Positions 1-7,918 of a DNA stretch of 64,000 nt are shown here, piece by piece. Below the pieces are notes generated by a model that was given only the letters and a program-made list of their open reading frames with translations, ran no database searches and was not told where the DNA came from. Numbering within the stretch: the first letter of the stretch is position 1; each line of letters begins with the position of its first letter. Origin of the DNA: Lysobacteraceae bacterium (GTDB lineage Bacteria; Pseudomonadota; Gammaproteobacteria; Xanthomonadales; Rhodanobacteraceae); NCBI GenBank assembly GCA_021372495.1, contig JAJFUF010000007.1:1-64000 (forward strand), in the 5' to 3' direction. Position numbers and translations under genes: made by a program.

Positions 1-211
1 GGCGGCCGGCACGGACGGCGTCGGCGCGCGCCGCGTCCAGCCGCGCCGCGTCGGCGGCCAGCGCCGGCGCATCGCGCACGGCGAGCGCGACGGCGGCGTC
101 CAGCGTCAGCGGCGGGCCGCCCGCCGCGGCGCGGCCCGGCGCGAGCGCCCAGGCCAGGAGGAGCACGGTCAGCGCGGCGGCCGTGCGCCGCGCCCGGATC
201 GGAATGGACAT
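1..211 (-). CDS. TolC/CzcC-family outer-membrane efflux protein, N-terminal part (truncated by window edge)
   Basis: Reading leftward from an ATG at 209-211, the first 70 codons are open to the window edge. They encode a signal peptide (MSIPIRARRTAAALTVLLLA, then Trp and Ala-rich residues) followed by a stretch beginning PPLTLDAAVALAVRDAPAL, the usual start of the first helical repeat in TolC-type outer-membrane factors. Such proteins form the outer-membrane channel of RND metal or drug efflux systems. It is last in a run of minus-strand copper genes, so a CzcC/CusC-like metal-efflux role is likely but inferred. The rest of the gene, and any RND partners, lie outside the window. Confidence 0.7.
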   Translation of the reverse strand, partial: MSIPIRARRTAAALTVLLLAWALAPGRAAAGGPPLTLDAAVALAVRDAPALAADAARLDAARADAVRAGR

Positions 212-278
212 GGAAACTCCACGCGCAAGCGGAAACGCGCCGTCCGGCGGACGGCGGCCTCGACGGCAGCGTGGAGTT

Positions 279-677
279 CTAGATCTGCAGCGTGCAGTAC
301 AGGATCGTCGCCGCCGGCGGCGACGGATGCGGCGCGGCGCAGTACGCCGGCGGCGGGGACATCAGCGCCAACGGCAGCAGCGCCGGCGCGGCGGGCGGCA
401 GCGCGGGCAGCATGGCCGGCGGTACCGTCGGCGTGCGCGCGTCGGGCGCGGCCGGCGCCTGCTCCGCGCAGTGGTAGCCGCACAGGGCGGCGGCGCTGCC
501 GGGCGACGACGACATCGGCACGCCTTCGCAGTGCGCGGCCATCGCCGTCTGCGCCGGCGCCGCATCCAGCGTGCACGCGTAGGCCGCCAGCGCCAGTTGC
601 TGCAGCAGCAGCGCGCACGCCGCCAGCAGGGCCAGCCGCAGGCGGGTGCGTAGGGATGTGCGCCAGCGCGGAATCAT
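279..677 (-). CDS. Small secreted Cys-containing protein of the copper cluster
   Basis: About 132 residues if started at the internal Met of MIPRWRTSLRTRLRLALLAA; an upstream in-frame Met at 710 would add 11 residues. That start gives a clean basic and hydrophobic signal peptide. The mature part has six cysteines in ACT, HCEG, LCGYHC, AYCA and YCTL contexts, a few histidines and a proline-rich C-terminal half, suggesting a periplasmic metal-binding or disulfide-bonded protein. It lies between the cytochrome c gene and the TolC-type gene on the same strand. I do not recognise a named family; small Cys/His-rich proteins are common in cop clusters. Function is unknown. Confidence 0.6.
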   Translation of the reverse strand: MIPRWRTSLRTRLRLALLAACALLLQQLALAAYACTLDAAPAQTAMAAHCEGVPMSSSPGSAAALCGYHCAEQAPAAPDARTPTVPPAMLPALPPAAPALLPLALMSPPPAYCAAPHPSPPAATILYCTLQI

Positions 678-741
678 GACGACACCATCGCCGGGCAGGC
701 GGGGCGGCACTCGATCCGCGTCAAGGCCGGCGGCGTCCGCC

Positions 742-1746
742 TCAGGGCGACGCCAGCGGCGCCGCCGCCCAGTGGATCGCGGCGATCGTCCAACCGGACC
801 CGCCCTGGCGCAGCAGCACCGTTTCGCTGCCGCGCAGCGCGATCGGCTTGCCCTGCCACTGCGCGCGCGTCTCCATTTCGCTGGCCACCCAGGCGCGGTC
901 GCCGTCGAGCGCCGAGTGGCGGCTCAACAGCCTGACCTGCGCGGCCTGCAGGAACGCCATGTCGTCGCCGAGGTGCGCGGCGGCGTACGCCGCGCGCGAG
1001 CGCTGCAGCGATCCGCCCTCGGCGATCTGCACGTCCTCGGCCAGCCGCGCCAGCGCGGCCTCGCGGTCGCCGCGCTGCAGCGCCTCGTGGAACGCCTGCA
1101 CCGCCGCCTCCGCGGCGGGCGCGCCGGCGGTGGCCGCCGGCGCGGCGTGGTCGTGGCCGGCGCCGTCGTGCGCGTCGTGGTCGTGGTCCGCCGGCGGCGC
1201 GGCCTCTTCGTGCCCGTCGTGATGCTCGTGCGCGTCACCCTCGCCCGCGTTGCCGGTGATCTGGCGATATTGCTCGGGCGTCAGGGACGGCAGCTTGCGC
1301 AGGAAGGCGACCATCGCCCAGATCTTGGCGTCGTCGTGGGTCTTGCCCCAGGCCGGCATCGCGGTCAGCTTGACGCCGTGCTTGATCGCCCAGAACGCCT
1401 CGCGCGGGTCGCCCATGCTGCCCTCGGCGAGCTTGGGCGGCTGCGGGTACAGGCCGGCGCGGATCTCGGTTTCGTCCATGCCGGGCGCGAGGTGGCAGCC
1501 GGTGCACATCGCGTCGTAGTGCTCGGCGCCTTCGGCGAGCAGCGCCGGATCGTCGAGGTTGGACGGCACCTGCACGTCCTCGGCGCGGCGCTCGATGGAG
1601 CGCTCACGCAGCGCGTCGAGCAGGCGCTCGGTAAGCGTCCAGTGCGGCGCGTCCGCGCCGATGTCGTACGCGCCCGACCACACGAACGCACCGCCGGCGA
1701 GCACCAGCACCAGCAGCACGACCAGCGTCTTCAGCAGCAGTTTCAT
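742..1746 (-). CDS. Membrane-anchored cytochrome c with His-rich linker and NTF2-like domain
   Basis: 334 residues from ATG 1746, which is preceded by a good GGGAG ribosome site; an upstream Met at 1794 would spoil the signal. There is an N-terminal hydrophobic segment (residues 3-23), then a class I cytochrome c domain with haem motif CTGCH (81-85) and a likely Met ligand in LTAMPAWGK (Met130). Residues about 169-205 are rich in His and Asp (HEHHDGHE, DHDHDAHDGAGHDHA) and could bind metal. The C-terminal part (about 210-330) looks like an NTF2/SnoaL-like (DUF4440-type) fold. It lies 66 bp downstream of copB, so a role in periplasmic copper handling or electron transfer is inferred. Confidence 0.8.
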   Translation of the reverse strand: MKLLLKTLVVLLVLVLAGGAFVWSGAYDIGADAPHWTLTERLLDALRERSIERRAEDVQVPSNLDDPALLAEGAEHYDAMCTGCHLAPGMDETEIRAGLYPQPPKLAEGSMGDPREAFWAIKHGVKLTAMPAWGKTHDDAKIWAMVAFLRKLPSLTPEQYRQITGNAGEGDAHEHHDGHEEAAPPADHDHDAHDGAGHDHAAPAATAGAPAAEAAVQAFHEALQRGDREAALARLAEDVQIAEGGSLQRSRAAYAAAHLGDDMAFLQAAQVRLLSRHSALDGDRAWVASEMETRAQWQGKPIALRGSETVLLRQGGSGWTIAAIHWAAAPLASP

Positions 1747-1812
1747 GCGATTCTCCCTGATGGCGATCGAGCGGGCGCCGCCGCATTGCGGCACCCTACT
1801 CCCGCGCCGGCG

Positions 1813-2772
1813 TCAGAACCAGACGCGCACGCCGGCGACCCACTGGCGGTCCGTCGCCGGCTCGCCGGCGCTGCGCGCAAGCCCCGCGCTCGCGCCGAAC
1901 CTGCGCGTCCACACGTAGCCGACGTACGGCGCGAATTCGCGGCGGATCTCGTAGCGCAGGCGCAGGCCGAATTCGCCGTCGGACAGGCCGGCGCCGATCC
2001 CGCGCGCCGGATCGGCCTTGCCGTAAGCGTCGAGTTCCGCGCGCGGCTGCAGCACCAGGCGCTGGGTCAGCAGCAGTTCGTATTCGGCCTCGAAGCGCAG
2101 CGCGGCGCGGCCCTGCGCGCCGACGTAGGCGGTGGCCTGCAGCTCGAACCAGTACGGCGCCAGGCCGGCGATGCCGAACGCGATCCAGTCACGGCCGGGG
2201 CCCGCGCCGAAGTCGCGACGCGCGCCGAGCTGCCAGTCCCACCACGTGGCGAATGCGTGGTCCCACAGCAATTCGGCGCGCGCGTCCTCGACCTGCCCGC
2301 CGCGGCGCGCGCCTTCGGTCTTGAACCACAGCTTGTCGAAGTCGCGGCCGATCCAGCCCTGCGCGTTCCACGCGGCCGCCGACGCATCGTCGCCGCGCGC
2401 GTGTTCGAACTGGTCGAGCAGCAGCCTGGCGTGCACGGCGTCGTCGCCCATCGCCATCGCCTCGACCATCTGCGCGTGCGTCATCCCGGGCAGCGGATGC
2501 GCGGGCGGCGGCGGCGCGACGTGGCGCGCAGCCGCGGCGGATGCGGCGGCCGTCGGCGCGGGCGGTGCGTGGACTGCGTGCCGCGCCTGCGCCGTCTGCG
2601 TGGCGTGCCGCGCGTGCGCGTCGGGCGCGGCCGTCGGCGCGGACGCATCGGCCGCGTCTTGCGGCATCGCCATCGCGTGCGCGGCGTGTTCCTGCGCGCA
2701 CGCCGCCCCGGCCTGCGGCATCGCGGCGAACAGTGCCGCCACCAGCATGTGCCTCATGCGTCGCCGGCTCAT
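1813..2772 (-). CDS. copB: Copper resistance protein CopB, outer membrane
   Basis: 319 residues. CopB proteins are outer-membrane beta-barrels that help sequester copper alongside CopA. The start ATG (2770-2772) overlaps the copA stop as ATGA, indicating translational coupling; an alternative Met lies five codons further in. A signal peptide (MSRRRMRHMLVAALFAA) is followed by a His/Ala/Pro-rich region containing HAAHAMAMP rather than the long Met-rich repeats of some CopB proteins. The conserved C-terminal barrel includes WDWQLGARRDFG, EYELLLTQRLVLQPR and WTRRFG, and the protein ends in VRVWF, a typical outer-membrane terminal Phe. Confidence 0.93.
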   Translation of the reverse strand: MSRRRMRHMLVAALFAAMPQAGAACAQEHAAHAMAMPQDAADASAPTAAPDAHARHATQTAQARHAVHAPPAPTAAASAAAARHVAPPPPAHPLPGMTHAQMVEAMAMGDDAVHARLLLDQFEHARGDDASAAAWNAQGWIGRDFDKLWFKTEGARRGGQVEDARAELLWDHAFATWWDWQLGARRDFGAGPGRDWIAFGIAGLAPYWFELQATAYVGAQGRAALRFEAEYELLLTQRLVLQPRAELDAYGKADPARGIGAGLSDGEFGLRLRYEIRREFAPYVGYVWTRRFGASAGLARSAGEPATDRQWVAGVRVWF

Positions 2773-4559
2773 GCCACCACCACCTCGCGGAACATGCCCG
2801 CCTCCATGTGATAGAGCAGGTGGCAGTGGTAGGCCCAGCGGCCGAGCGCGTCGGCCGTCACCCGGTAGCTCAGCTGCTGCGCCGGCTGCACGCTGATGGT
2901 GTGTTTGCGCACCTGGAACGCGCCGTCCGCCGACTCGACCTCGCTCCACATGCCGTGCAGGTGGATCGGGTGGGTCATCATGGTGTCGTTGACCAGCACG
3001 ACGCGCAGGCGCTCGCCGTGGTCGAAGCGCAGCGGCGCGGCGTCGGAGAACTTGCGGCCGTCGAACGACCACACGTAGCGCCCCATGTGGCCGGTCAGGC
3101 GCAGCTCGATCTCGCGCCCGGGCTCGCGCGCGTCGAACGGGCCGCCGAGCGTGTGCAGGTCGGCGTAGCTCAGCACGCGGCGGCCGTTGTCGCGCAGGCC
3201 GACGCCGGGGTCGTCGAGGCCGGTGCGCGGCGTGGCCACGCGCATGTCGACGCCGCGGCCGGTGGCGAGCGCGGCGGCGTGCGTCATGCCCGGCATGGCC
3301 GCGTGCGCCTGCGCGGCTCCGCCCTTCGCCGTACCGTCGCCCATGTCCATCGTCGCGCCGCAGCCGCCTTCCATGCCCTTCATGCCGGGCATGCCGTGCA
3401 TGTCGTGCGACATCTCGCCCATCATGTCGCGCATCGCCAGCAGCGGCCGCGGATCGAGCGGCGGCACCTCGGCCTGCATGCCCGCGCGCGGCGCCAGCGT
3501 GCCGCGCGCGTAGCCGGAGCGGTCCATCGACTGCGCGAACACGGTGTAGGCGCGGTCGCCGTCGGGCTGCACGATCACGTCCAGCGTCTCCGCCACGCCG
3601 AGGCGGAACTCGTCGACGGACACCGGCTCGACGTCCTGGCCGTCGGTCGCCACCACGGTCATCTTCAACCCCGGGATGCGCACGTCGAAGAACGTCATCG
3701 ACGAGCCGTTGATGAAGCGCAGCCGCACCCTCTCGCCGCGGCGGAACAGGCCGGTCCAGTTGCCGGCCGGCGCGTGGCCGTTCATCAGGTAGGTGTAGGC
3801 GTAGCCGGAGACGTCGGCGAGGTCGGTGGGCTCCATGCGCATCCGGTTCCACATGCGCCGCTCGGCCAGCGCAGCGGCGACGCCGTCGGCGCGCGCGTCG
3901 TGCAGGAAATCGCCCAGCGTGCGCTTGCCGAAGTTGTAGTAGTCGCTCTGCTTCTTCAGCGTGGCGTAGATGCGCTCGGGGTCGGTATCGGTCCAGTCCG
4001 ACAGCAGCACCGTGTAGTCGCGCTCGGCCGGGAAGCGCTCGCCGTCGCGCGGCGTCACCACGATCGGCCCGTACAGCCCGGTCTGTTCCTGGAAGCGCGA
4101 ATGGCCGTGGTACCAGTAGGTGCCGGCCTGGTGGACGGTGAAGCGGTAGGCGTAGGTATCGCCGGGCGCGATGCCCATGAAGCTGATGCCGGGCACGCCG
4201 TCCATGTCGGCCGGCAGGATGATGCCGTGCCAGTGGATCGAGCTGGTCGTCGGCAGCGTGTTGCGCACGCGCAGGGTGACGGTGTCGCCCTCGCGCCAGC
4301 GCAGCAGCGGCGCCGGCAGCGCGCCGTTGACCACGGTGGCGGTGCGCGCGCGCCCGGTGAAGTTCACCGGCAGTGCGCCGATCTCGAGGTCGAATTCGGT
4401 GCCGGACAGCTCGGCGCGCGGCGCGCCGGCGGCCAGCGCCGGCAGGCGCCAGCCGGCCAGGCCGGCGGCGACGCCGCCGAACGCCAGGCCCTGCACGAAG
4501 CGGCGGCGCGCGCGGTCGACGCCGGCGCCGTCGCGCGGAAAGCGGAAAGAATGCTTCAT
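2769..4559 (-). CDS. copA: Multicopper oxidase CopA, copper resistance
   Basis: 596 residues. CopA is a periplasmic multicopper oxidase that binds and oxidises Cu(I). A twin-arginine signal (RARRRFVQG, residues 17-24) and a hydrophobic segment ending LPALAA indicate Tat export of the folded protein. The copper-site motifs are all present: HWHG (109-112), WYHGH (149-153), HPIHLHG (530-536) and HCHLLYHMEAGM (578-589). A Met/His-rich segment (about 375-405, MHGMPGMKGME and similar) is the expected extra copper-binding region. It is read toward copB with an ATGA overlap and lies 115 bp downstream of a small Cys/His-rich gene. Confidence 0.97.
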   Translation of the reverse strand: MKHSFRFPRDGAGVDRARRRFVQGLAFGGVAAGLAGWRLPALAAGAPRAELSGTEFDLEIGALPVNFTGRARTATVVNGALPAPLLRWREGDTVTLRVRNTLPTTSSIHWHGIILPADMDGVPGISFMGIAPGDTYAYRFTVHQAGTYWYHGHSRFQEQTGLYGPIVVTPRDGERFPAERDYTVLLSDWTDTDPERIYATLKKQSDYYNFGKRTLGDFLHDARADGVAAALAERRMWNRMRMEPTDLADVSGYAYTYLMNGHAPAGNWTGLFRRGERVRLRFINGSSMTFFDVRIPGLKMTVVATDGQDVEPVSVDEFRLGVAETLDVIVQPDGDRAYTVFAQSMDRSGYARGTLAPRAGMQAEVPPLDPRPLLAMRDMMGEMSHDMHGMPGMKGMEGGCGATMDMGDGTAKGGAAQAHAAMPGMTHAAALATGRGVDMRVATPRTGLDDPGVGLRDNGRRVLSYADLHTLGGPFDAREPGREIELRLTGHMGRYVWSFDGRKFSDAAPLRFDHGERLRVVLVNDTMMTHPIHLHGMWSEVESADGAFQVRKHTISVQPAQQLSYRVTADALGRWAYHCHLLYHMEAGMFREVVVA

Positions 4560-4674
4560 GACGATGCTCGAATACGAACGGTGACGAAACGCCGCGGCGG
4601 CAGCGCGGCGACGACGCGGACCAGCGTACGCGGCGCGCGGCACGACGCCGCGCGGGCGCAACGCAACCAGGGCG

Positions 4675-5034
4675 TCAGGCGGCCGGTGGCCGCAGCGGCG
4701 GCGCGGTGGGTAGCGCCGTCGGCGCGGCGGCGTGCGCCGGCCAGCGCGCGCGCATGGCGCGCGGCGGCGCCAGCGGCGGCGGAAGCGCCAGCGCGAGAGC
4801 GACCACGGACGGCGCGCAGCCGCCCATCGACGCGCAATCGCCGCCCTGGCCATGGGCGCAGCAGCCGTGCGCGGAGCGCTCCGTGCAGTGCCCGCCCATC
4901 GCGGCGGACATCGCATGCGCGTGTGCGTCGCCGCGGTGCGCGGCGACGGGCATCGCCAACGCCGGCACGAACGCCTGCAGCAGCACGGCCAGCAGGCCGA
5001 GCAGGAACAGGCAGCGGCGGCGACGGGAGAACAT
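4675..5034 (-). CDS. Small secreted Cys/His-rich protein upstream of copA (CopL-like position)
   Basis: 119 residues with a signal peptide (MFSRRRRCLFLLGLLAVLLQ). A central stretch is rich in His, Met and Cys: HRGDAHAHAMSAAMGGHC, then HGCCAHGQGGDC and MGGC, followed by a low-complexity Pro/Ala tail. The first gene of the copper cluster, directly before copA, is where xanthomonads carry copL, a small protein needed for copper-induced copAB expression. Gene position, size and composition fit that role. I cannot confirm homology by eye, so the assignment is tentative. Confidence 0.6.
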   Translation of the reverse strand: MFSRRRRCLFLLGLLAVLLQAFVPALAMPVAAHRGDAHAHAMSAAMGGHCTERSAHGCCAHGQGGDCASMGGCAPSVVALALALPPPLAPPRAMRARWPAHAAAPTALPTAPPLRPPAA

Positions 5035-5120
5035 GCCCGCAGCTTAGCCGCGCCGCCGGCCGTGCTCAACGCCGGAGCCGGCCCCACGCCCGACGCCGCG
5101 GCGCCAGCCGTCTGCCTTCT

Positions 5121-5148
5121 CGCGGTCGCGGTTTCAACCGCGACCGCG
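5121..5148. promoter_or_regulatory. 28-bp palindrome between the copper cluster and rlmJ
   Basis: A 13-bp arm CGCGGTCGCGGTT (5121-5133) is perfectly mirrored by AACCGCGACCGCG (5136-5148) around a 2-bp spacer. It lies in the divergent intergenic region, 87 bp before the copL-like start and 97 bp before rlmJ. The two-base spacer is too tight for a normal RNA hairpin loop, so a dimeric-regulator operator is a reasonable reading. No regulator is identified, and chance in GC-rich DNA cannot be excluded. Confidence 0.4.
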
Positions 5149-5211
5149 GCGCAGATGCCGCAGCCGCCCCCACGGAATCGCTCCATCCGGCCCGCTCGCA
5201 CGGGGGTTGCC

Positions 5212-5217
5212 TATACT
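5212..5217 (+). promoter_or_regulatory. Probable -10 element of rlmJ
   Basis: TATACT stands out in this GC-rich intergenic region, 27 bp before the rlmJ ATG, predicting a short leader. No good -35 match is visible at the usual distance. Confidence 0.35.
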
Positions 5218-5244
5218 TGCGCGTCCGCCACCCCATCGGGACGC

Positions 5245-6090
5245 ATGAACTACCGCCACGCCTTCCATGCCGGCAACTTCGCCGACGTGCTCAAGCACGC
5301 CGTGCTGCTGGGCCTGATCGAGGCGCTGCAGGCGAAGCCGGCGCCGTTGTGCTACCTCGACACCCATGCCGGCAGCGGCCGCTACCTGCTGGGCGGCGAG
5401 GAAGCGCGCAAGACCGGCGAAGCCGCCGGCGGCGTGCTGCGCCTCGCCGCCGCGCACGCGCTGCCGCCGCCGCTGCAGCGCTACCTCGACCAGGTGCGCG
5501 CGCTGAACGCGGGCGACGCGCTGGACGTGTATCCCGGCTCGCCGCTGCTCGCCGCGCAGGCGCTGCGCGCGGACGACCGCGCCGTGCTGTGCGAGCTGCA
5601 TCCGGAGGAAGCGGCCAGCCTGCGCGCGCTGTTCCGCGACGACAAGCGCGTGCACGTGCACCAGCGCGACGGCTACGCCGCGCTGAAGGCGCTGCTGCCG
5701 CCGGCGGAGAAGCGCGGCCTGGTGCTGATCGATCCGCCGTTCGAGGCGCAGGAGGACGAATTCCGCGCCATCGAGGCGGCGCTGGCCGACGCCTGGAAGC
5801 GCTGGCCGGGCGGCGTCTACGCGGTGTGGTATCCGATCAAGCTGCGCCGCCACGTGCTGCCGTTCCACCGCTGGCTGGCGGCGAGCGGCATGAAGAACGT
5901 GTGGGTCGCCGAGCTGCTGGTGCATCCCGACAACACCGCGCTGCGCCTGAACGGCGCGGGCATGGCGATCGTCAACGCGCCATGGCAGTTCGAGCGCCGG
6001 CTCGCCGCGATCCTGCCCGCGCTGGCGCGCCTGCTGGCGCCGGACGGCGGCCAGCAGCGCCTGGAACGCCTGACCGGCGAGCGGGCGTAG
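5245..6090 (+). CDS. rlmJ: 23S rRNA (adenine-2030-N6)-methyltransferase RlmJ
   Basis: 281 residues, the normal family size. RlmJ uses S-adenosylmethionine to methylate A2030 of 23S rRNA. Conserved features are the N-terminus MNYRHAFHAGNFADVLKH, the SAM-binding LDTHAGSGRY segment, and the catalytic DPPF motif (Asp163 onward, IDPPFE). The C-terminal MKNVWVAELLV and GMAIVNAPW segments are also typical. The start was chosen because the family always begins with this N-terminus. The TAG stop falls inside a GTAGGGCGGAA sequence resembling the ends of a local repeat family. Confidence 0.96.
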   Translation: MNYRHAFHAGNFADVLKHAVLLGLIEALQAKPAPLCYLDTHAGSGRYLLGGEEARKTGEAAGGVLRLAAAHALPPPLQRYLDQVRALNAGDALDVYPGSPLLAAQALRADDRAVLCELHPEEAASLRALFRDDKRVHVHQRDGYAALKALLPPAEKRGLVLIDPPFEAQEDEFRAIEAALADAWKRWPGGVYAVWYPIKLRRHVLPFHRWLAASGMKNVWVAELLVHPDNTALRLNGAGMAIVNAPWQFERRLAAILPALARLLAPDGGQQRLERLTGERA

Positions 6091-6218
6091 GGCGGAAGCG
6101 CGAGGCATCGCCCGCGCGCCCCGCAGCCGCCCGCCCTATGGGATTCCGGATGAAGGAAGCGGAAGATAGGCGCGCGGTCCGGCCGCGCCGGATCGCCCGA
6201 CACCACGAGGCCGCCACC

Positions 6219-6743
6219 ATGCGTTCGTACGCCATGTTCCGTGCTCCGTTGCGCCTGCTCGCGCCGGCCGCCCTGCTGATGCTGGCCGCCTGCGCGCCCG
6301 CGCCGATCTACAAGGTCTCGCCGACCACGCTGACGGTGCCGCCGCAGCAGGTCGCCGATGCGCCCGAACGCTACGGCAACGCCGAGGTGGTGTGGGGCGG
6401 CCGCATCATCGCGGTCAACAACTATCCGGATCGCAGCGAGATCGAGGTGCTGGCCTACCCGCTGGACGGCTCGCAGCGCCCGCTGGGAGCGCAGCCGGCC
6501 AGCGGGCGCTTCCTCGCGGTGATGCCGGGCTACGTCGAGCGCTACGACTATCCCGAGGGGCATTTCATGACCCTGATCGGGCATCTCAACGGCACCCGCG
6601 CCGGCAAGGTCGGCGACCACGACTATGTGTTCCCGCTGGTGCAGGTCGGCCAGGCCCACCTGTGGACCCCGGACGAGCTGCAGAGCCGCAAGCCGGACGT
6701 GCACTTCGGCATCGGCATCGGCGTGATCAAGGGCTGGCGCTGA
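6219..6743 (+). CDS. Slp-family outer-membrane lipoprotein
   Basis: 174 residues. A lipobox (LMLAAC, Cys25) marks it as a lipoprotein. The body matches the Slp (starvation/stationary-phase lipoprotein) family: GNAEVVWGGRIIAVNNY, SGRFLAVMPGYVERYDYPEG and the closing VHFGIGIGVIKGW. Slp proteins sit in the outer membrane and are linked to stress; their exact function is unknown. It follows rlmJ by 128 bp on the same strand but is probably transcribed separately. Confidence 0.88.
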   Translation: MRSYAMFRAPLRLLAPAALLMLAACAPAPIYKVSPTTLTVPPQQVADAPERYGNAEVVWGGRIIAVNNYPDRSEIEVLAYPLDGSQRPLGAQPASGRFLAVMPGYVERYDYPEGHFMTLIGHLNGTRAGKVGDHDYVFPLVQVGQAHLWTPDELQSRKPDVHFGIGIGVIKGWR

Positions 6744-6803
6744 CGCGCGACGCCCGGGCCCAGCGGCCGTGCGCGCAGCGCGCGCTACCCGGCCGACGCG
6801 CGC

Positions 6804-7712
6804 TCAATCGGCAACGTCGGGCTCGAAGAAGCTCCAGCGCACTTCCGGGAAGCGCGCCTTGAGGTCGCGCTCGACCGCGTTGATCGCCCCGACCACGCCG
6901 CGCGCGACGTGTTCGGGGGCGATCTCCGCCTTGACCGCCACCATCACGTCGGGGCCAAGCTGCAGGGTGATCAGGTTGAACACGCGGCCGATCTCCGCGC
7001 GCGCCTCGAGGAAGCCGAGGATCTCGGCCTTGCGCGCCGGCTCCACGCTCTGCCCGATCAGCAGCGCCTTGACCTCGATCGCGATGAACACCGCGATCAC
7101 CACCAGCAGCACGCCGATCGCCAGCGTGCCGAGCGCGTCGTAGATCGGGTTGCCGGTAGCGACGGTCAGCAGCACCGCCAGCAGCGCGAGGCCGAGGCCG
7201 AGCAGCGCGGCGAGATCCTCGCCGAACACGACGATCAGCTCGCTGGCGCGGCTGTCGCGGAACCAGCGCCACAGACTGGCGCCGCCGCGCGACTTGTCGA
7301 TCTCGCCGAGGCAGCCCCACATCGAGAAGCCTTCCGCGATCACGCCGAAGGCGAGCACGCCGACCGCCAGCCACGGCCACTTCATCGGTTCCGGCGCGGC
7401 CAGTTTGTGCAGGCCCTCGTAGATCGAGAACATGCCGCCGACGCTGAACAGCAGCAGCGCGACCAGGAACGACCAGAAGTACAGCGACTTGCCCCAGCCG
7501 AGCGGATAGTCCGGCGACGGCGGACGCCGCGCCTGGCGCAGCCCGAGCAGCAGCAGCCCCTGGTTGCCGCAATCGGCCAGCGAATGCACCGCCTCGGCCA
7601 GCATCGCGCCCGAGCCGGTCAGCAACGCGGCGGCGAGCTTTGCGAGGAAGATAGCGAAGTTCGCGCCCAGCGCGAAGAAGATCGCCTTCAGCGAATTGGC
7701 GGGTGCGGACAT
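6804..7712 (-). CDS. Cation diffusion facilitator (CDF) family transporter
   Basis: 302 residues from the start [10 protein letters not shown], the usual cytoplasmic N-terminus; a longer reading from 7847 has no support. It has about six hydrophobic segments. CDF transporters export Zn2+ or other divalent cations in exchange for protons. Metal-site motifs are HSLAD (His43-Asp47) in one helix and [10 protein letters not shown] in another, with [17 protein letters not shown] between helices, resembling the ZnT9-like subgroup. It is divergent from ccoN. The substrate is not determined by sequence. Confidence 0.88.
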   Translation of the reverse strand: MSAPANSLKAIFFALGANFAIFLAKLAAALLTGSGAMLAEAVHSLADCGNQGLLLLGLRQARRPPSPDYPLGWGKSLYFWSFLVALLLFSVGGMFSIYEGLHKLAAPEPMKWPWLAVGVLAFGVIAEGFSMWGCLGEIDKSRGGASLWRWFRDSRASELIVVFGEDLAALLGLGLALLAVLLTVATGNPIYDALGTLAIGVLLVVIAVFIAIEVKALLIGQSVEPARKAEILGFLEARAEIGRVFNLITLQLGPDVMVAVKAEIAPEHVARGVVGAINAVERDLKARFPEVRWSFFEPDVAD

Positions 7713-7744
7713 CGACGGGGCGGCGGCGGCGGCGGAGGCCGCGC

Positions 7745-7750
7745 AGTCTA
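7745..7750 (-). promoter_or_regulatory. Possible -10 element of the CDF gene
   Basis: Read on the minus strand this is TAGACT, 32 bp upstream of the CDF start codon. No convincing -35 is seen. Confidence 0.25.
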
Positions 7751-7846
7751 GCAGCGCTGCGCCCGCATGCAGCCGCGGCCGCCTGCCCCAGGTCATGGCG
7801 ACGCGACCAATTGCCGCACCCTCCCTCCCGGCATTCGGGCGCATCA

Positions 7847-7888
7847 TTGACGTACATCAACCTGCGCAAGCTACGGCATCGGCACAAT
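7847..7888 (+). promoter_or_regulatory. ANR/FNR-dependent promoter of the cbb3 oxidase operon
   Basis: TTGAC-GTAC-ATCAA (7847-7860) matches the FNR/ANR consensus TTGAT-N4-ATCAA at nine of ten conserved positions. Its centre (7853.5) placed at -41.5 predicts transcription from about 7895 and a -10 at 7883-7888, where CACAAT is found. This is class II activation geometry and fits low-oxygen induction of ccoNOQP. The ccoN ATG follows at 7919. Confidence 0.8.
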
Positions 7889-7918
7889 GCCGCCGCCCGG
7901 CGCTTCGGGAACCTCCCC

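Noticed and set aside
646..2811. Long plus-strand open frame (721 codons) opposite the copper genes
   Set aside because: It is an antisense shadow of copB and the cytochrome gene; its translation is Arg/Ala/Val-rich low complexity with no motif, as expected in a very GC-rich genome.
2541..6743. 1400-codon plus-strand open frame running through copA into the Slp gene
   Set aside because: Only its last part (from 6219) is a real protein; the rest is shadow sequence opposite copA and in the wrong frame of rlmJ.
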